Source: Cliona cf. orientalis (lineage: Eukaryota > Porifera > Demospongiae > Clionaida > Clionaidae). Taken from it: 64,000 bases of DNA. Made by a program: the position numbers and the translations under genes. Position 1 is the first letter of the stretch. Every line of letters starts with the position of its first letter. This document shows, piece by piece, positions 1-27,100 of the stretch. The stretch spans positions 3,906,001 through 3,970,000 of the forward strand of contig OZ005703.1 of NCBI GenBank assembly GCA_963930775.1. Direction: 5' to 3'. The notes below the pieces were generated by a model. It was not told where the DNA came from, did not search any database, and saw only the letters and a program-made list of their open reading frames with translations.

Positions 1-1048
1 TGCGAAAAACTGCATTTATTTTTAACCTTTGATGCATGAGTAAGGGGGACGGTAGTCATTCTGTGTACAAGTGTGCCTGTTACCGCATAGCTGATACATC
101 AAAAGGAAGGCGATTTCAAGTTTCTTGTAGGCTTTCAAAGATAACTACATTGTACATGTATGTACTATATGAACTTAAAACACTTTGTTCATGCAATATG
201 TGACTGTATTTGACAAAACCTGGCATATGGGAACCATACATTATTTGCGCAATGTGTGTTATTAGTACTGCAGGTCAAAAATGTCCAAGTTGAATTTTTT
301 GTCATTATCGTGTCAAATAACCTTTCTACTAACCTTTGCCATCGCCTATGGAGGCTAACCATAAGCTACAAAGGTGAAATAAGGTTTGTTTTCATCTACC
401 TAGTATGTACAGCTGCAGTCAGCCTGGATACTCCCATACAAGGGCGTATCTACCATTGAGGCAACCGAGGCAGCTGCCTTGGTCATCAGTTCAGCCAGCT
501 ATATTTAAATACACATAGCTTTGATCTCTAAAGCCCTTGACCCAAGTTAAGATATTCATAGCCTACTACTGTGCATGTAACCCACTCCTAGTCCATATCA
601 GGGATGTGGGTTACAACCTGGGTCAACTAATTCGATTTACAAGTGGATTAGCGTGTTTACACATAAGTGAGTTAGTTTGACCCAAGTTAAGGTCTACTGT
701 AAATGGGGCTTAAGAGAGCTAGACAAATTCTCTCTGAGATGATGTAAGTAATGTCATATGATCTTGACAAAACAGGTTTGCGCACTGTTCTAAACTCAAG
801 AAGACTTGCTATGTTGCTACGAGCGCGGTAGAACACCCAAAAATGGGCATGATTGACCCCTAAAAAGGGAGCGTGGCAAAAATTTCGCATGCGCTTTGCA
901 TCCAATCTTTATTACCTACCTCAGTATAAAAAATTTTTAGTTACACCCTTGCCACATGAATTAAGTGCTAAAAGTTTTGCTATAAGCTGACCTGTACTAT
1001 TTCAGTCACCTGAATATATCATCATCCTTAACAACTAAGTTAGCTTAC
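1..1048. other. Probable UHRF1 intron, no exon recognised
   Basis: This stretch follows the donor of the last visible UHRF1 exon (GT at 1047-1048, minus strand). I looked on the minus strand for the next SRA-domain exon and saw nothing resembling it, so the remainder of the gene should lie to the left of base 1. Around 830-905 there is a fragment resembling the dispersed GTGGCGGAT element family. The phrase TTGACCCAAGTTAAG occurs twice (about 538-552 and 678-692), which suggests another small repeat. No RNA gene was recognised. Confidence 0.5.
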
Positions 1049-15130
<14,082 letters not shown>

Positions 15131-15427
15131 TTGTCTACAACTGCCAGACTATGATGGGAAAAGAAGATGATAGTATAGTGGCCCCACAGTTAGGAGAGCT
15201 CTCAAGTTCTTCAGGGCTCAAGCGTTACCCGCCAATTTCGGGGACAGCGAGGTCAGTTCATTGAGCATGCGCATTACTGCACTTCCGGCGAGCCTCCACA
15301 GCAGCCGGTCTCTGGTCAGTATCAGCAAGATATAACCTGCTAGTACTTAAATATACTTCCCACTTTTTATTCTCCAGCATGATAATATTCAATAATTCAA
15401 GAGTGCAACAATAGTTTTTATGACTAT
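15131..15427. promoter_or_regulatory. MSH5-UHRF1 spacer, likely UHRF1 promoter and 5' UTR
   Basis: Only about 297 bp separate the MSH5 stop from the UHRF1 start codon, both on the minus strand. The spacer must hold the MSH5 3' UTR and polyadenylation site as well as the UHRF1 promoter, or the two genes overlap at transcript level. No TATA box is obvious. This is inference from spacing alone. Confidence 0.4.
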
Positions 15428-18400
15428 CTACTGAATTCTATCTGTAGCGGATAGCACATAGTCATTAAGAAAAGCAAACAGATCATCTTGATCTAAATCC
15501 AGCTCCATGAAACGGCTTACTATTATTGCACAACCCTTTAGTTGATCACCATCGTCCAATCTTTCTACTTCCCCACTGCACCTGGCCACCTAACAATCCA
15601 TAATGATTATCAAAAAAATTGATAATAATACATTATTATTATAGATAATGCTGTAAGACCTCAGCTGCTCTTTTCACTAAGCACCGATCAACTTCAGTGC
15701 TATTAGATACTTCAAAGGCATGACTAGACTTGGTTTTCCCTCTGACCAACTGATAGAGAAATACCAATTCATTACCATCTACAAGGTAGTCCATACTCTG
15801 CAAGAAGACAGCGATAATAATAAATCATTGCTCTGATTCTGGTACTCATCCTACTAGATATTCAATAAGTTGTGTTCTTGGGAGAAGGTTGTCATTTGTG
15901 AGGCTATGAAAATGTGTTGAAAGCAGGATATGAGGACACTTGTCACCAAAGGATAGCCAATGGCACAGTGCTGACACCAGAAGTGAAAGGCCATCAGTCT
16001 TGACAGAAAGATTAAGTTAAGCATGTGATATTAGATTTAATTTTCCTAAACATACAGAGTCAGTTCCCTTGCCAAACTCGTCAAGAACAATTAGTGAGTG
16101 TTCTGTAAACTGTTTTAAAGCTTTGGAAATCTGAAACAAAATTGTAAGACTTAGAGTCCTTGATAGATCTAGAAAGAATACTATTGGTTTACATCCATCC
16201 ATTTATATACCCATAATTACCTGGTGTAGATCAATTGTGAAAGTGGAGAGGGACAGAGAACCAGATTCTCTGGTAAGTATTCTGGTAAAAATACGATCCA
16301 ATAAGCCTATCTTGGCTCCTTGAGCAGGCACAAAGCTACCAATTTGGGCCATGAACACTATCAGTCCAATCTAGTATATACAAAATTGAATATTATAATA
16401 CAATGTCATAATAATTATTATAAGAGCAGATCTTCGCAGCAAGGTACTAGCACTCATTATAATTGTTTGTGATACCTGCTTAAGATAAACACTCTTCCCA
16501 CTAGCATTGGGCCCTGTCAATACTTTTATCTTTCCATGTTCAAGATCCAGACAGGCATCATTTGGGACAAATGGACTCACACATAACTCTTGTAGTGGAT
16601 GCCTACAGTTAGTGCTGAAATAAGTTATATACCTCTGGATCATAATAGGTTCATACCTTCCTCCTTTGATGTAAACAATGTTTTCCTCTGTAAGATCTGG
16701 ACGAACTAAGTTATGCTCCTTAGCAAATATTGCTAATGAAATGATGCTATATGACATAAGAAGAAAATGTTTAACCATGAAAGCTGGGATATCACTTCTC
16801 ACCAGTCCAGCTCTGCACTTATCTCCATAACAGCCAAAAGAGATCTTGTCCTCTCAACCACCACTTCTTGTAACCTATGCATGATAGCTGTTTCATGATC
16901 TTGTGTACGTATGCAGAGATTAATGTCACAAATGTTTAAGAAGTGTACAGAGCTATACCCATACCATGGATGGAATATTGAGTATCTCCAAGAACAGTAT
17001 CCATTTCTGTAATCATTACAATAATTGCCTTTACCATCAGCAATCATATAGTATCCCACCCCTCCCTCCAACTGCAGTCAGTGCAAAACTGTACCTAATG
17101 TTCTTCTTGTTTTAAAATGGGCCATCTTGCTTGATGTAAACTGCAAGGGCAACAATGATAATAATGAGCAACAAATTGTATCACTAAGCAAACCCACCAC
17201 CATCACCATATCCAACTTGAGAAATTTGTGCTCATGTTGTTCAGCTTCATGTTTTGGAACTGAGAGCAGGTACCCTAGCTGGTGTGATAAAAAGAAAGCA
17301 AGTGATACCGTACACGTAGAAATTTTCACCAGGAGAAAAATTTTTTGCCAATTTCACTGAAGTTTGGGGGGGGGGGCATTGTGTATGAATTTTTTGGACC
17401 ATGCTCACTTTCTCTTAATGATACTATCAGGGCACTGTGGCATGTGGCAAGAGTTTCTTGGTTACAACAATGGCTGCCACTATCCCCCCTCCACCCACCC
17501 CCAAAAGTTCCTACATCTATGTCAAATTGTGCCTTACTTGAGGAAAATACACAACACTGCATTCAGATATGGCCCCTTCAAGGTCTTTCATCTCTTCTTG
17601 AGCAACTTTAGCCATCAAATCAGGAAGGCCACTCAAAAGAGAATGTTCTATAAGATATTACATTAGTGTATCAGTGCCTCCATGGACTTCACTATAGATC
17701 ATACACCCAGTGTATACCAAATTCAACGCGTATATTATGTATTAGCACTTGGCACGCAGTGAGCATGCTACTATTTGGTGGATTAAAAGCTAGTCTCCTC
17801 TGGCAACTGCAGAGTGCTTTCTCATTTGTGCATGGTCAGGGACAATATTATGATTTAACATTATGCAAGTTCCCATAAGTGCGGTTCATTTTGCATGCGC
17901 ATGCAGTGAGTGTGCTATGCAAAGTTGTAAAGTAGTAATTCAAAAACAGCTGATGCACTGCACAACCAGTATAATCTATTCCAGTCCCCAGACCCCTTTT
18001 CCTCATGAGAGGTTGGCGTCCGATTCTGGGTAAATGACTAATAAAATGCTAAACTTGTAGCACTCATGAATTATCAAGCGAGAAAGAGCTATGTACTACG
18101 CACAGGTTTTTGTCATCTTGATGCCATTTGCAACTTCACTCTGAAGCCTCAACCTCAAAATGTGGCCATTATCTCTTATGCATAGTTTTGCATCAGGTAA
18201 CAATTCTAAAATCTACACTTACTTCCATCCAGGTGATCATCAATGTTCGGCTTTACACAGAACTTCATTTGAAGAGCCGACTCTTCAAAGTCAAGCTACA
18301 TACATCATGGAGATCATCCTTATTACAATAGATAAGCGCCCATGAGTACTTAAATATAATTTGGCCCACATGGGGATATACGCTAATAGAACGCAAGCTA

Positions 18401-21400
18401 AAAAAATAATTATGATTTTAAATTAATTTTAGTGCAATTTTCTGGTAAAGGTTGTCACGTTCTACATTAAGATGTATTATGAGAAGTCCTAGAACGCAAA
18501 TTTTCTTGCGCTAATTAGATCTTGCATTTTATTTGCATAAAACGGTAGTATAGTATACTGGGGTACATTTGTATAGAAACTACATTGACCCCTTGCCTGG
18601 GACACTACATTATGTGCATTCAAGCATTAATTCTTACAACTTTGTCAATCAAGGAAGCAACTCGCTGAAGATCTTCAGATAAAGCCTCTGCAGCCTGCTA
18701 GTCATAATAAATTAATTTAAACTGATGGATTGGAAATACTTGCCCTTTTAAAAATGTCTACATCTTGAGAGAGGGAACGACAGAGATCACCAATGAATAC
18801 TCCATTGTAAGCAGTCTTGTAGATTGCTTTCCAGTCACTTAGTGTTGCATGACCATTTCTCAATCTCACTAGAACATGCTAAGCAAGAAGTGAGTATGTC
18901 AAGTGTTTGTGAATTATTACAATATTTAACATACAGATACATTCCTAATATGCTTTATGCAATCTTGGAATGTGATGATAAGCTCTTCATTTTGAGGAGA
19001 TGAAAGAAATTCTACTGCATCTTGACGATTCTTGAGTGTTGTTAGATCACACAGTGGACGCAAAAACCACAGTCTATGCATACAGAATTTGACAAAAATT
19101 ATATCTCAGACTCAAGTAGCTAAGAATAGAGCTCACTTGAACATCTGAAAGCCCAGAGGAGATCTTGTTCTATTGGCTATTCCTGCGTGGGTAAAGAAAA
19201 ACAACTTGTTGCTGAGGGAGTTCTCAATTTGCTCCCACTAACCAAATAGGGAGAGTCCTTCCTTTGTACCACTCTTTCCAGCTTTGTAGACGGAAGGATG
19301 GCTCTCCCTTTGAAATATCTGCAAAGAACTGACACGAACCCGGATTATCAGTTGTGCTATGTTTATAGGAATTTGACTACCAGTATGCAGATTCATCCAG
19401 TATCATCATCTTGGCTCTATCAGAACACAATTAACAGTAATCATGATAATAATATTATTATTATTATGTTCAAACTTACAATGAAAAGTTTCGAATAGCC
19501 AGAATGGGAATCCTTTCAGTTTTGTCTTCAAGCTCATTGCCTAATCTATTCTTTTCTACATACTTCACTAATACACCAATACTGCAAACCAAATGAATAC
19601 TCTCAAGTGGTATCACACAAGATATCTGCACCAATCTCTGTTCATCATCGACTTTATCGGAATTTTCCACCCCTGGCAACTTCGGCAATGCCAGCAAGCG
19701 ACGCTTGTTAGTATCATACTCTGTATGTTATAGCAGTGTATGCAAAGATCAATTATGCACATTATAGGCTTAGGTACTGAAGTCAACACTTGAAAGAACT
19801 TCTAGTGTACACCTGCCTCCAACACTGGAATCTACAAAAATGTTTCTATGATCAATTTGACAAGACAAAGAAAACTCCATACTATATTCACTCAGTACTT
19901 TCTGCATCTCATTATCTGCCTTAGAGCTAGTAACAATCACTGACGGTTCTGCCTGCATCAGAACTGTAAGACACAAGTCAGTGAATAATTTAATTTTGGT
20001 TCCAATTCTTACTTCTCTTCAACATGCCAAAATCTTCACTCTCAGCAACATCTGGCATAATGTATAGATATGCCATATCCACATGGTAGTAGGACATACC
20101 CAGTTTCCCTGCTCCCCAAGAAGTACACAGTATCACCTACAAAACAGTCTGAAACTTATCCGAGGATTTTGCCCTTCCTACAAATTACAACTGATCAGTG
20201 GGCAATTATTGATAAAAAATCATTATGCAACATTTCCTTCAAGCTGGCTATTTAGGTGTGTGGAAGCAAACAGAAACTGAATACAAAATCGATAATTGAG
20301 TGATATGGGCTAAGAAACGTGGCCAAGCTGCCGGCCACCCCCATGCAGGAGCCGGTTGTGTACATTTTGGCATAAATTCATAAAATTTTAATACTGCCTT
20401 TATACCTAAAGGGAAGATTTTACGCCATCATCCCCGTTCTGTACCTAACAGAAACATTTTACACAAAGAATTTAGCGCATATTCCCTTGTGTGCAATCAA
20501 TGTATAATGTGTACACATAAAGGGAAGATTTTACGCCAATTTAATTTCCGGACATTATTGCTAGGGTCCTACCCCCTCCCCTGATGTGGGATATATATAA
20601 CACAATGGGAAGATTTTACGCCAATTACATGGCTGGCGTAAAATCTTCCCATTATGACTGTACACAGTCACAAGGAGCAGATACTACACTGTCTTAAGAA
20701 ATTTGAACGGAGTAAAAAAATTAAGTATGACCTTTGCCCTTTTAAGCACAGTAATAGCATAATAACTATTTGATCAACAATGCCAGCAATAACATTTACA
20801 GTGATATGTTTTTTTTAAGTAGTGTCTATGGCTATAGATGTATTTGATTGGCAGTGTGAGTATGAGGTATAAAGATGCTAGCAAAGACGTGCCTCCCATG
20901 AAGCGTGGTTGGTGAAGGAGGACAGGATGAGTCCGTGCAAACAGCAGGTTAGCACAACAGAAACATATTGAATAGTTTCATCTCTGGTCGAAATAGCTAC
21001 CGAAGTACAGAAATCCCGCCAGAAATATCGAATTCTATTATGCTACTTAGTACACGTGCATGCAGCCCTACCTTTATACTGGAGCCTTGCAGACTCCCCC
21101 CGCCTTTCCAAGGTCAGTGGTCCATAGTCTTTATGGTGGCTTTTACGAAGGCCTGGTAATTTATAGTTGGAAGTCAAAGGTAATACTGTAGAAACTGGTT
21201 GTTAAGCGCATGCGCTTATAACACGCGGCAGCAAGAAAATATGCGCTTAACAAAAAGTATGCACTTAATAAGAAGCATGCGCTTAATTAAAAGTGCTAAA
21301 ACACGGTAGGTGGGGCGTGCGTAAAGAACATGTCGAGGGTAGAAAGGCCTACAGCAGTGGCCAAGAAGCGACCAGAGAGCATAATTCTCGATGTTTTCTT

Positions 21401-23351
21401 CTCCAGCCTACTTCTAGCCTTCTTTCAGGGCTCATGTAACCAATCGCTCGTCGTTCAGGTGGCTTGCTGGGCATATGCGCCTAACAAAGAGCGGTAAAGC
21501 TCGCACAAACTATGCGCTTAATAAAAAGTATGCGCTTAACAGCAAGTTTCTACAGTATCCTTCAGGGGTGTTGAAAATTTTTTAGGTTGAAGACAACATT
21601 TTGGTGCCCAAATACAGCTTGGCACCGCACACAAAAGCTCACATTTAGCTACACAAATGTTCATTTGATGACAAACAAACTAAAATAGAACCGGCCTATT
21701 GTTACAGTACAGCATATTCGGTTATGTACAATAATATTATGTATCTGCTGTATCCCACTGTACATTTTCACAATTTGGGGAGTGTCCAGGAGATAGACAT
21801 ATTTTTGGGTATCAAAATATTGTGCCATTCTCTTTTGGTGATGCTAGTATTTGATTTCCCTTTGAGTCAGCTTAGAAAAGTAAAGCACATACTATGAAAC
21901 CCCAAAAAATTTATTAAACTTTGAATGCTCTAGCTAATATAAATTTAGGCCAATGAACATACTGCCTTTCTTTAGCGAAATTCACGCTAAAGAAGAGAGC
22001 TATAACTACCTACAATTGAAGAATCATTTAGCTATTGACTATAGGAGGCAAGTTTTGGCACCGCAAATTTCATCCATGACACCGCTGTAGGTTGTTATGG
22101 CACCAACTGCGATCCCATAGCGCCAAATCAACACCCCTGATCCTTTTTCGGACATGGCAAGCCTGGGACATTAAGGATTGAGGTGAAGGTTTTACGTGCA
22201 CAAGGTCAAGGATCGATGATGTGCTGCACGATTCTTGAGTGTGATGTATATCTATTATCATAATGGCATAATAGCTCCTCCTTGTGACTGTGTACAGTCA
22301 TAATGCGAAGATTTTACGCCAGCCATGTAATTGGCGTAAAATCTTCCCATTATGTTATATATTATATCCCACATCAGGGGAGGGGGTAGAACCCTACTAA
22401 TAAAGATAAATTGAATTTACCTCAAGAAACTATGACAGTGTAATATCTGCTCCTTGTGACTGTGTACACTCATATAGTCTCGTGCCCAGCCCCCTTCATG
22501 CACGCGCGAGAAAGGGTCTGGTGAAAAGGGTCGTACTACCGTGTCCCCACGTTGAAAATCGAACGTGGCCAATCAGATTGCAGTAGCGTAGTCACATGAC
22601 TAGTGGAATGTAATCGTCTATTGCACGCATGCGCCCGACCTATTGCTATATATAGCTATGCGCGCGCACGGTATGGTTTATTTCTTATTTAACGCACACC
22701 AAAACGACAATTATTGCATTCCAGAGGGACACGGTAGTGCGGCCCTTTTCACCAGACCCTTTCTCGCGCGTGCATGAAGGGGGCTGGGCACGAGACTAAC
22801 ACTCATAATGGGAAGATTTTACGCCAGCCATGTAATTGGCATAAAATCTTCCCATTATGTTATATATTATAATATCCTACATCAGGGGAGGGGGTAGGAC
22901 CCTAGTAATAATGTCTCAGAAATTAAGTTGGCGTAAAATCTTCCCTTTATGTGCATATATTACATTGATTGCACACAAGGGAATATGTGCTGAAATTCTT
23001 TGTGCAAAATGTTTCTGTTAGGTACAGAACGGGGATAATGGCGTAAAATCTTCCCTTTATGCCGAAAGGCATCGATGGCGTAAAATTTTCCCTTTAGGTA
23101 CAAAGGTAATATTTCTTATTTTGCGCTATTATACTATGTACGACTGCAGGAGCCAGCCCCTGGTCGGCAGCTGGCAGCTGTCACAGATCATAGGACAGTT
23201 CAGTGAGACAAATTACCTGTGTACTTTCGTCAGAATTCCAAAGAAGCCGATGTTCAAAATCACCCACACGTTGGCTAGTTATATCGGAACTATTTAGCTG
23301 ACTCTCGTCAGACATCATCGGCGATTCTTCTTCATCATCATGATCAGCCAT
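15428..23351 (-). CDS. MSH5: MutS homologue 5, meiotic crossover protein
   Basis: Twenty-three coding exons join in frame to 836 codons, close to human MSH5: 23351-23217, 20136-20013, 19963-19778, 19720-19480, 19416-19381, 19328-19243, 19182-19137, 19073-18941, 18878-18744, 18697-18638, 18295-18223, 17647-17538, 17278-17207, 17140-17095, 17006-16965, 16899-16803, 16746-16657, 16602-16476, 16370-16221, 16130-16056, 15998-15855, 15797-15660, 15589-15428. The Walker A motif is GPNASGKS (aa 601-608); Walker B is [11 protein letters not shown], with D680 and E681. The MSH4-MSH5 clamp stabilises Holliday junction intermediates in meiosis; the mismatch-reading domain I is absent, as usual for MSH5. 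One intron uses a GC donor (18743-18742). Exon 5 is only 36 bp. Intron 1 is almost wholly transposon. The start was chosen as the first ATG of the acidic N-terminal exon ([10 protein letters not shown]). Confidence 0.97.
21184..21559. mobile_element. MITE with TACTGTAGAAACT ends
   Basis: The ends TACTGTAGAAACTGGTTGTT and its inverted counterpart AGCAAGTTTCTACAGTA bound about 375 bp. The interior repeats 'atgcgcttaa' several times in both senses. It is nested in the composite element of MSH5 intron 1. Confidence 0.7.
21556..22146. mobile_element. Possible TIR element (TCAGGGGTGTTGA ends)
   Basis: TCAGGGGTGTTGA near 21562 and TCAACACCCCTGA near 22128 are inverted. They are followed inward by 'ttttggtgcc' and its counterpart 'ggcaccgcaaa'. 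No coding capacity. It abuts the MITE at 21184-21559. Confidence 0.5.
22475..22798. mobile_element. Mutator-like MITE with 9-bp target duplication, copy 2
   Basis: It begins TAGTCTCGTGCCCAGCCCCC and ends GGGGGCTGGGCACGAGACTA, with inverted arms of about 55 bp. It is flanked by ACACTCATA at 22466-22474 and 22799-22807, a perfect 9-bp duplication. The insertion interrupts the right arm of the composite element, so it is younger than that element. Confidence 0.9.
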
Positions 23352-23939
23352 TGTTGTGCGCGAACATTAATATATTGCGCGTCGAAATTGCAGTATAGGT
23401 CAGGGTATAGCTGCTAGTATCCAACAAGCTTTCCTGGGTAGCTCAGCCACTAGCTAGAGAAGCCATACAGTGCAGAACGTTTTCCTCTGACAGTTCCGGA
23501 GCTGAGGCTGCATTATGGGCTTCATGCATGCATGCAGCAGCCATAAATTTTATATATTTCCCAGGTTGATAAAATTTAGCATTTGATATATATTTCGGGA
23601 TTGGTAATCTGGTAATTAAGGATTTCCGATATTAATTTTAAGATTTTAATAGTAACTCAGTATCAACATTATTAAATCGGACTTCCTTGCTTGGCATTCT
23701 GGCAAAATATGCATAGCACATGCATGATGTACAGCTTCTACATCATGGTGTCAAATTCAATAAGCTTTATATGAATGGATGTGCATCTCTCGACAAAATT
23801 AATCTTTAATAGCAAATTCTGTTTAAGCACCCATAGAGAATTACTAGTATGGTAACAACAGGCAGTTGACAACTTGTGAAGGTCAATGCAAAGTTCAATT
23901 CACACCAAACTTCCAGGCAATAATAATAATATTATAGCG
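23352..23939. other. Spacer between MSH5 and the EGF/LamG gene
   Basis: About 590 bp separate the MSH5 start codon from the last proposed codon of the upstream minus-strand gene. It should contain the 3' end of that gene and the MSH5 promoter. ATGCATGCATGC near 23525 and several AT-rich stretches are present; no RNA gene was recognised. Confidence 0.5.
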
Positions 23940-24160
23940 TTATCCACTAAAGCTACGAACTTGATGTACGAATATATACACGCAACATGTAAGAGACTCA
24001 AAAAATTGAGGTTGATATAAATTTTCAGTTATAATCTTTTTGCTCCCTTTCTTAGTCACACACTTGCAATTGCACTCGAGCTCAAGCATGAACGTATGTT
24101 TCTTTTCTCTCACAAGCGCATTATATTTATCATTTATCTCTACAAACATGAATGATACTT
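23940..24160 (-). CDS. Proposed last exon of the EGF/LamG gene, Cys-rich tail of unknown family
   Basis: An acceptor after a T-rich tract (TTTTTTAG) opens a 73-codon frame in phase with a donor at 24221-24220. The tail contains CNCKCVTKKG and a late CC pair. The CxCxxxxxG spacing recalls part of a netrin-like (NTR) module, but the match is too short to assign. If this exon is not used, the protein ends directly after the sixth laminin G domain (YCST, stop 24216-24214). Confidence 0.45.
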
Positions 24161-27100
24161 CTAAAAAATTAATATTAACATGATTTTAGTGTTGTATTAT
24201 TATGGGTGATGTGCTAAGTACTGCAGTATGAAGCCCCTTGACCATCAACAGCAGAGTCTAACTGCAGCGTTTGAAGTGCACCTAAAGGCCCCAATGACAC
24301 CTCTGATATGCAACCATTGAAGCTTGAAGAGACCAGCTGTTGATCTTGAGGGACACCACCTAATAAACAATGACCTAGCTTAACTTGTCTACAATAGTAT
24401 AGCCATAATTTCATACCAATGTAGAGGCCAAAATCCTGCTCATTGAAGTTGAGATATCTTGAAGTAAGAGGTGAAGAACCATAGATAGCTACCTGACCAC
24501 TCACATTGAGGACACCACGGTTATCAATCCTATGTTTTCATTAATATAATAATTATGGGCAAATGGTCGTACATACCGCATTTCAGTACCTGTCCACATA
24601 TATCACATAGGATGAACCAATTTCAAGAGGCTGACTAGACATAATAATTGCTGGCCCACTGCCAAGATCAAACCTTTAGAAAAATCACAAAATATCTACT
24701 GGCAACAATGGCTAATTAGTCCTTACCTGTACTCCACTATTCCACCACTAAGAGCAATACGGATGTAATCAGAGTTAGTCCCATACTGTACAATTAAGAA
24801 TAATCAGCATTAGCAGTCATTGCAAGCACTCATGAAATGATCTTGACTTACCATATTGGATATGAGGAGGATCAGTCCATCTAGTGATGCAACAGTAACA
24901 TTGACCACTATAGCAGTGGTCACTTGAAGTCTGTATGAAAATTAATGATATTGATTAATTACGGTTTGATAGGTATATTGCCGCACATGGTTATGCCACT
25001 TTAATACATGCATACATTACTTTCACTAGTCACAAATTTCCACTAAAAATAGTTACCAGTAATAGCTATATAATATTATAGCCCTGATAACTCACTGTAG
25101 TATATCAACTGGGATACTTGTTCTGCTATACTGCAAGTAACCAGAAGGGCCAATGGATACTTGGTTGAAGAATGAACCTGCAAAAGAAATTTACATCTAA
25201 TTCTGGAAAGTTTTAAAGTGTTATACACTTACGATCATTGCAAGTATTTCCACTAAATGGAAGAGAACAGTTACAACCAAGTTCTGTATTACCATTTTCT
25301 CCTTCTTGCACATAGCATTGAGAACTATTCCGGCATGGACTAATTATGGCACACAATTCATTCTCACAAAACAGTCCAGTATATCCCAATGGACAGTCAC
25401 AATAATATGAATCGTCTCTTTCAATGCAATCACCTCCATTATCACAACTGCAAGCAGGACATTCTTCTATGTTCACACCTCCCACAGCAGCATTGATTAG
25501 TGGTACAGATTGATCACCACTAGCCTGAGTTCGAAGCTCTCTTATGCAGCCATGGAAACTTTGGTCTATACCCAATTCAACTGATAAAATCTTCATATTA
25601 AGAGATCCTCCAATCATCAGGTCTCCACTGAGTTGCAGACTACTAAAACCTTCTGGGGACTCACCAGTGACAGGCATCTGATTATTCACAATCAAAGTGC
25701 CACTTTGTCCATTACGTCTAGCTTCAATGCTGTGCCATTCCCCAATAGTTAAGGTACAATTGCTAATGATGAATACAGATCCACCACCCAAGTTGTAACG
25801 AAACTCAACTTGCCCTCTTCTAAGAAGAATTGCAATATAATCAGGTCCATTACTTTGGCTACTGAACAAGATCAATCCATCCAGAGAAGAAGGTCGAATT
25901 TCAACATAGAGGTATGTTATAGCAAATGCATTGACAAGTGATGGGAGTACCAAAAAGCTAGAATTCCCATTGAAATACGGGGTGATGACGTCAGTAACTA
26001 TACATATGAATTTATATCATATTACTCATGAAGCTACCAATTATTACCAAACTTACTTGTATTATTGCAAGTAGCACCACCGAATCCAAGGGGACATAGA
26101 CACATGAATCCACCAGTTTCTACAATGCATGTGCCACCATTAGAGCATGGCACTGTAGAACAGGCATAGTTCACACACTCTGTTACGTCACGTCCGCCCT
26201 GACTGTCTCTAATCAGATCAATATCCCTCCCATCAACCTATACTCAAAATAATATAATTAGTATTCAGTGTATACAGAATTATCATGACAAACCTGCAAT
26301 GAAAAGATACATCCAGTAAATCCAATTGCTGATCCTGTGAGTGGAGACAATTGTCTATATTCCTGTACTCCTCCCAAGAGGACATCACCTACAATGTTCA
26401 ATTCTTGAAGCATTCCATGAGACACAACAGTGCTAATCATTTGGTCATCTACTCTCAGTGATGCTGATCTTCCTGTCCTCCATACATATACAGTATGCCA
26501 CTCATCCATTGCTACAGGTTCAGCACTGATGAGATTTGTGAGCCCCGAGCCTAGATCAAACCGCAAGTGGACATAGTGTTCCAGTAACGAGATGGAGAGG
26601 AAATCTCTTTGATTAGAGTGATTGCCAGAGTAGAATATAAGACCATTGGGCTGGGCTGGATTGAATGTCACTTGGATATCATTGTTTGTGGCACTGGCAA
26701 TAAGCATAGAATACTCCAAGTATGAAGATTTGTTGAAAGAAGGAATAGAAACGATAATGGCTGTGTAAAAATAGAGGTATAAGCAGTTAGCCAGTATACA
26801 TGTAGCATAATATAATACTCTTACTTTCATTACAGATATCTCCACCACTACCTAGTGGACACAGACAATCAAAATCTGTACCATCCATACTAGGGACACA
26901 ACTTGCCCCAGCAGAACATGTGGAGGCTCCTTCAACACAAGGGTCAATCGGTGATCCACACAGGGATCCAGTGTAATCTGCGGTACACACACATATGAAG
27001 CTAGAACCTCCCTCAATGCAAGAACCTCCATTGAAGCATGGGTTCCCCATACAGAAGCTGGTGTCACATTGGGATACATCAAAACCATACACTGCATCCT

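Larger units (their letters stand above)
20325..23185. mobile_element. Long-TIR composite element (GGGAAGATTTTACGCCA arms)
   Basis: The left arm (about 20325-20700) and right arm (about 22800-23185) are inverted copies. Both carry CTAAAGGGAA at the same relative place, GGGAAGATTTTACGCCA several times, and the phrase 'aggggagggggtaggaccct'. The right side holds an extra partial duplication of the arm (22270-22470). Each arm also contains a palindrome around GGCGTAAAATCTTCCCATTA. No transposase was seen, so it is non-autonomous or a foldback element. Confidence 0.7.
20137..23216. other. MSH5 intron 1, nested transposons
   Basis: This is a 3.08-kb intron, while most MSH5 introns are under 500 bp. 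A long-TIR element spans nearly all of it (about 20325-23185). Inside that lie further elements at 21184-21559, about 21556-22146 and 22475-22798. No coding exon was recognised; short open frames at 20968-21159 and 22070-22261 resemble nothing known to me. Confidence 0.75.

Noticed and set aside
20918..20950. Possible hammerhead ribozyme (GGATGAGTCCGTGCAAAC)
   Set aside because: The core CTGATGA and GAAAC boxes are not matched and no closing helices I and III were found; the resemblance is limited to a few bases.
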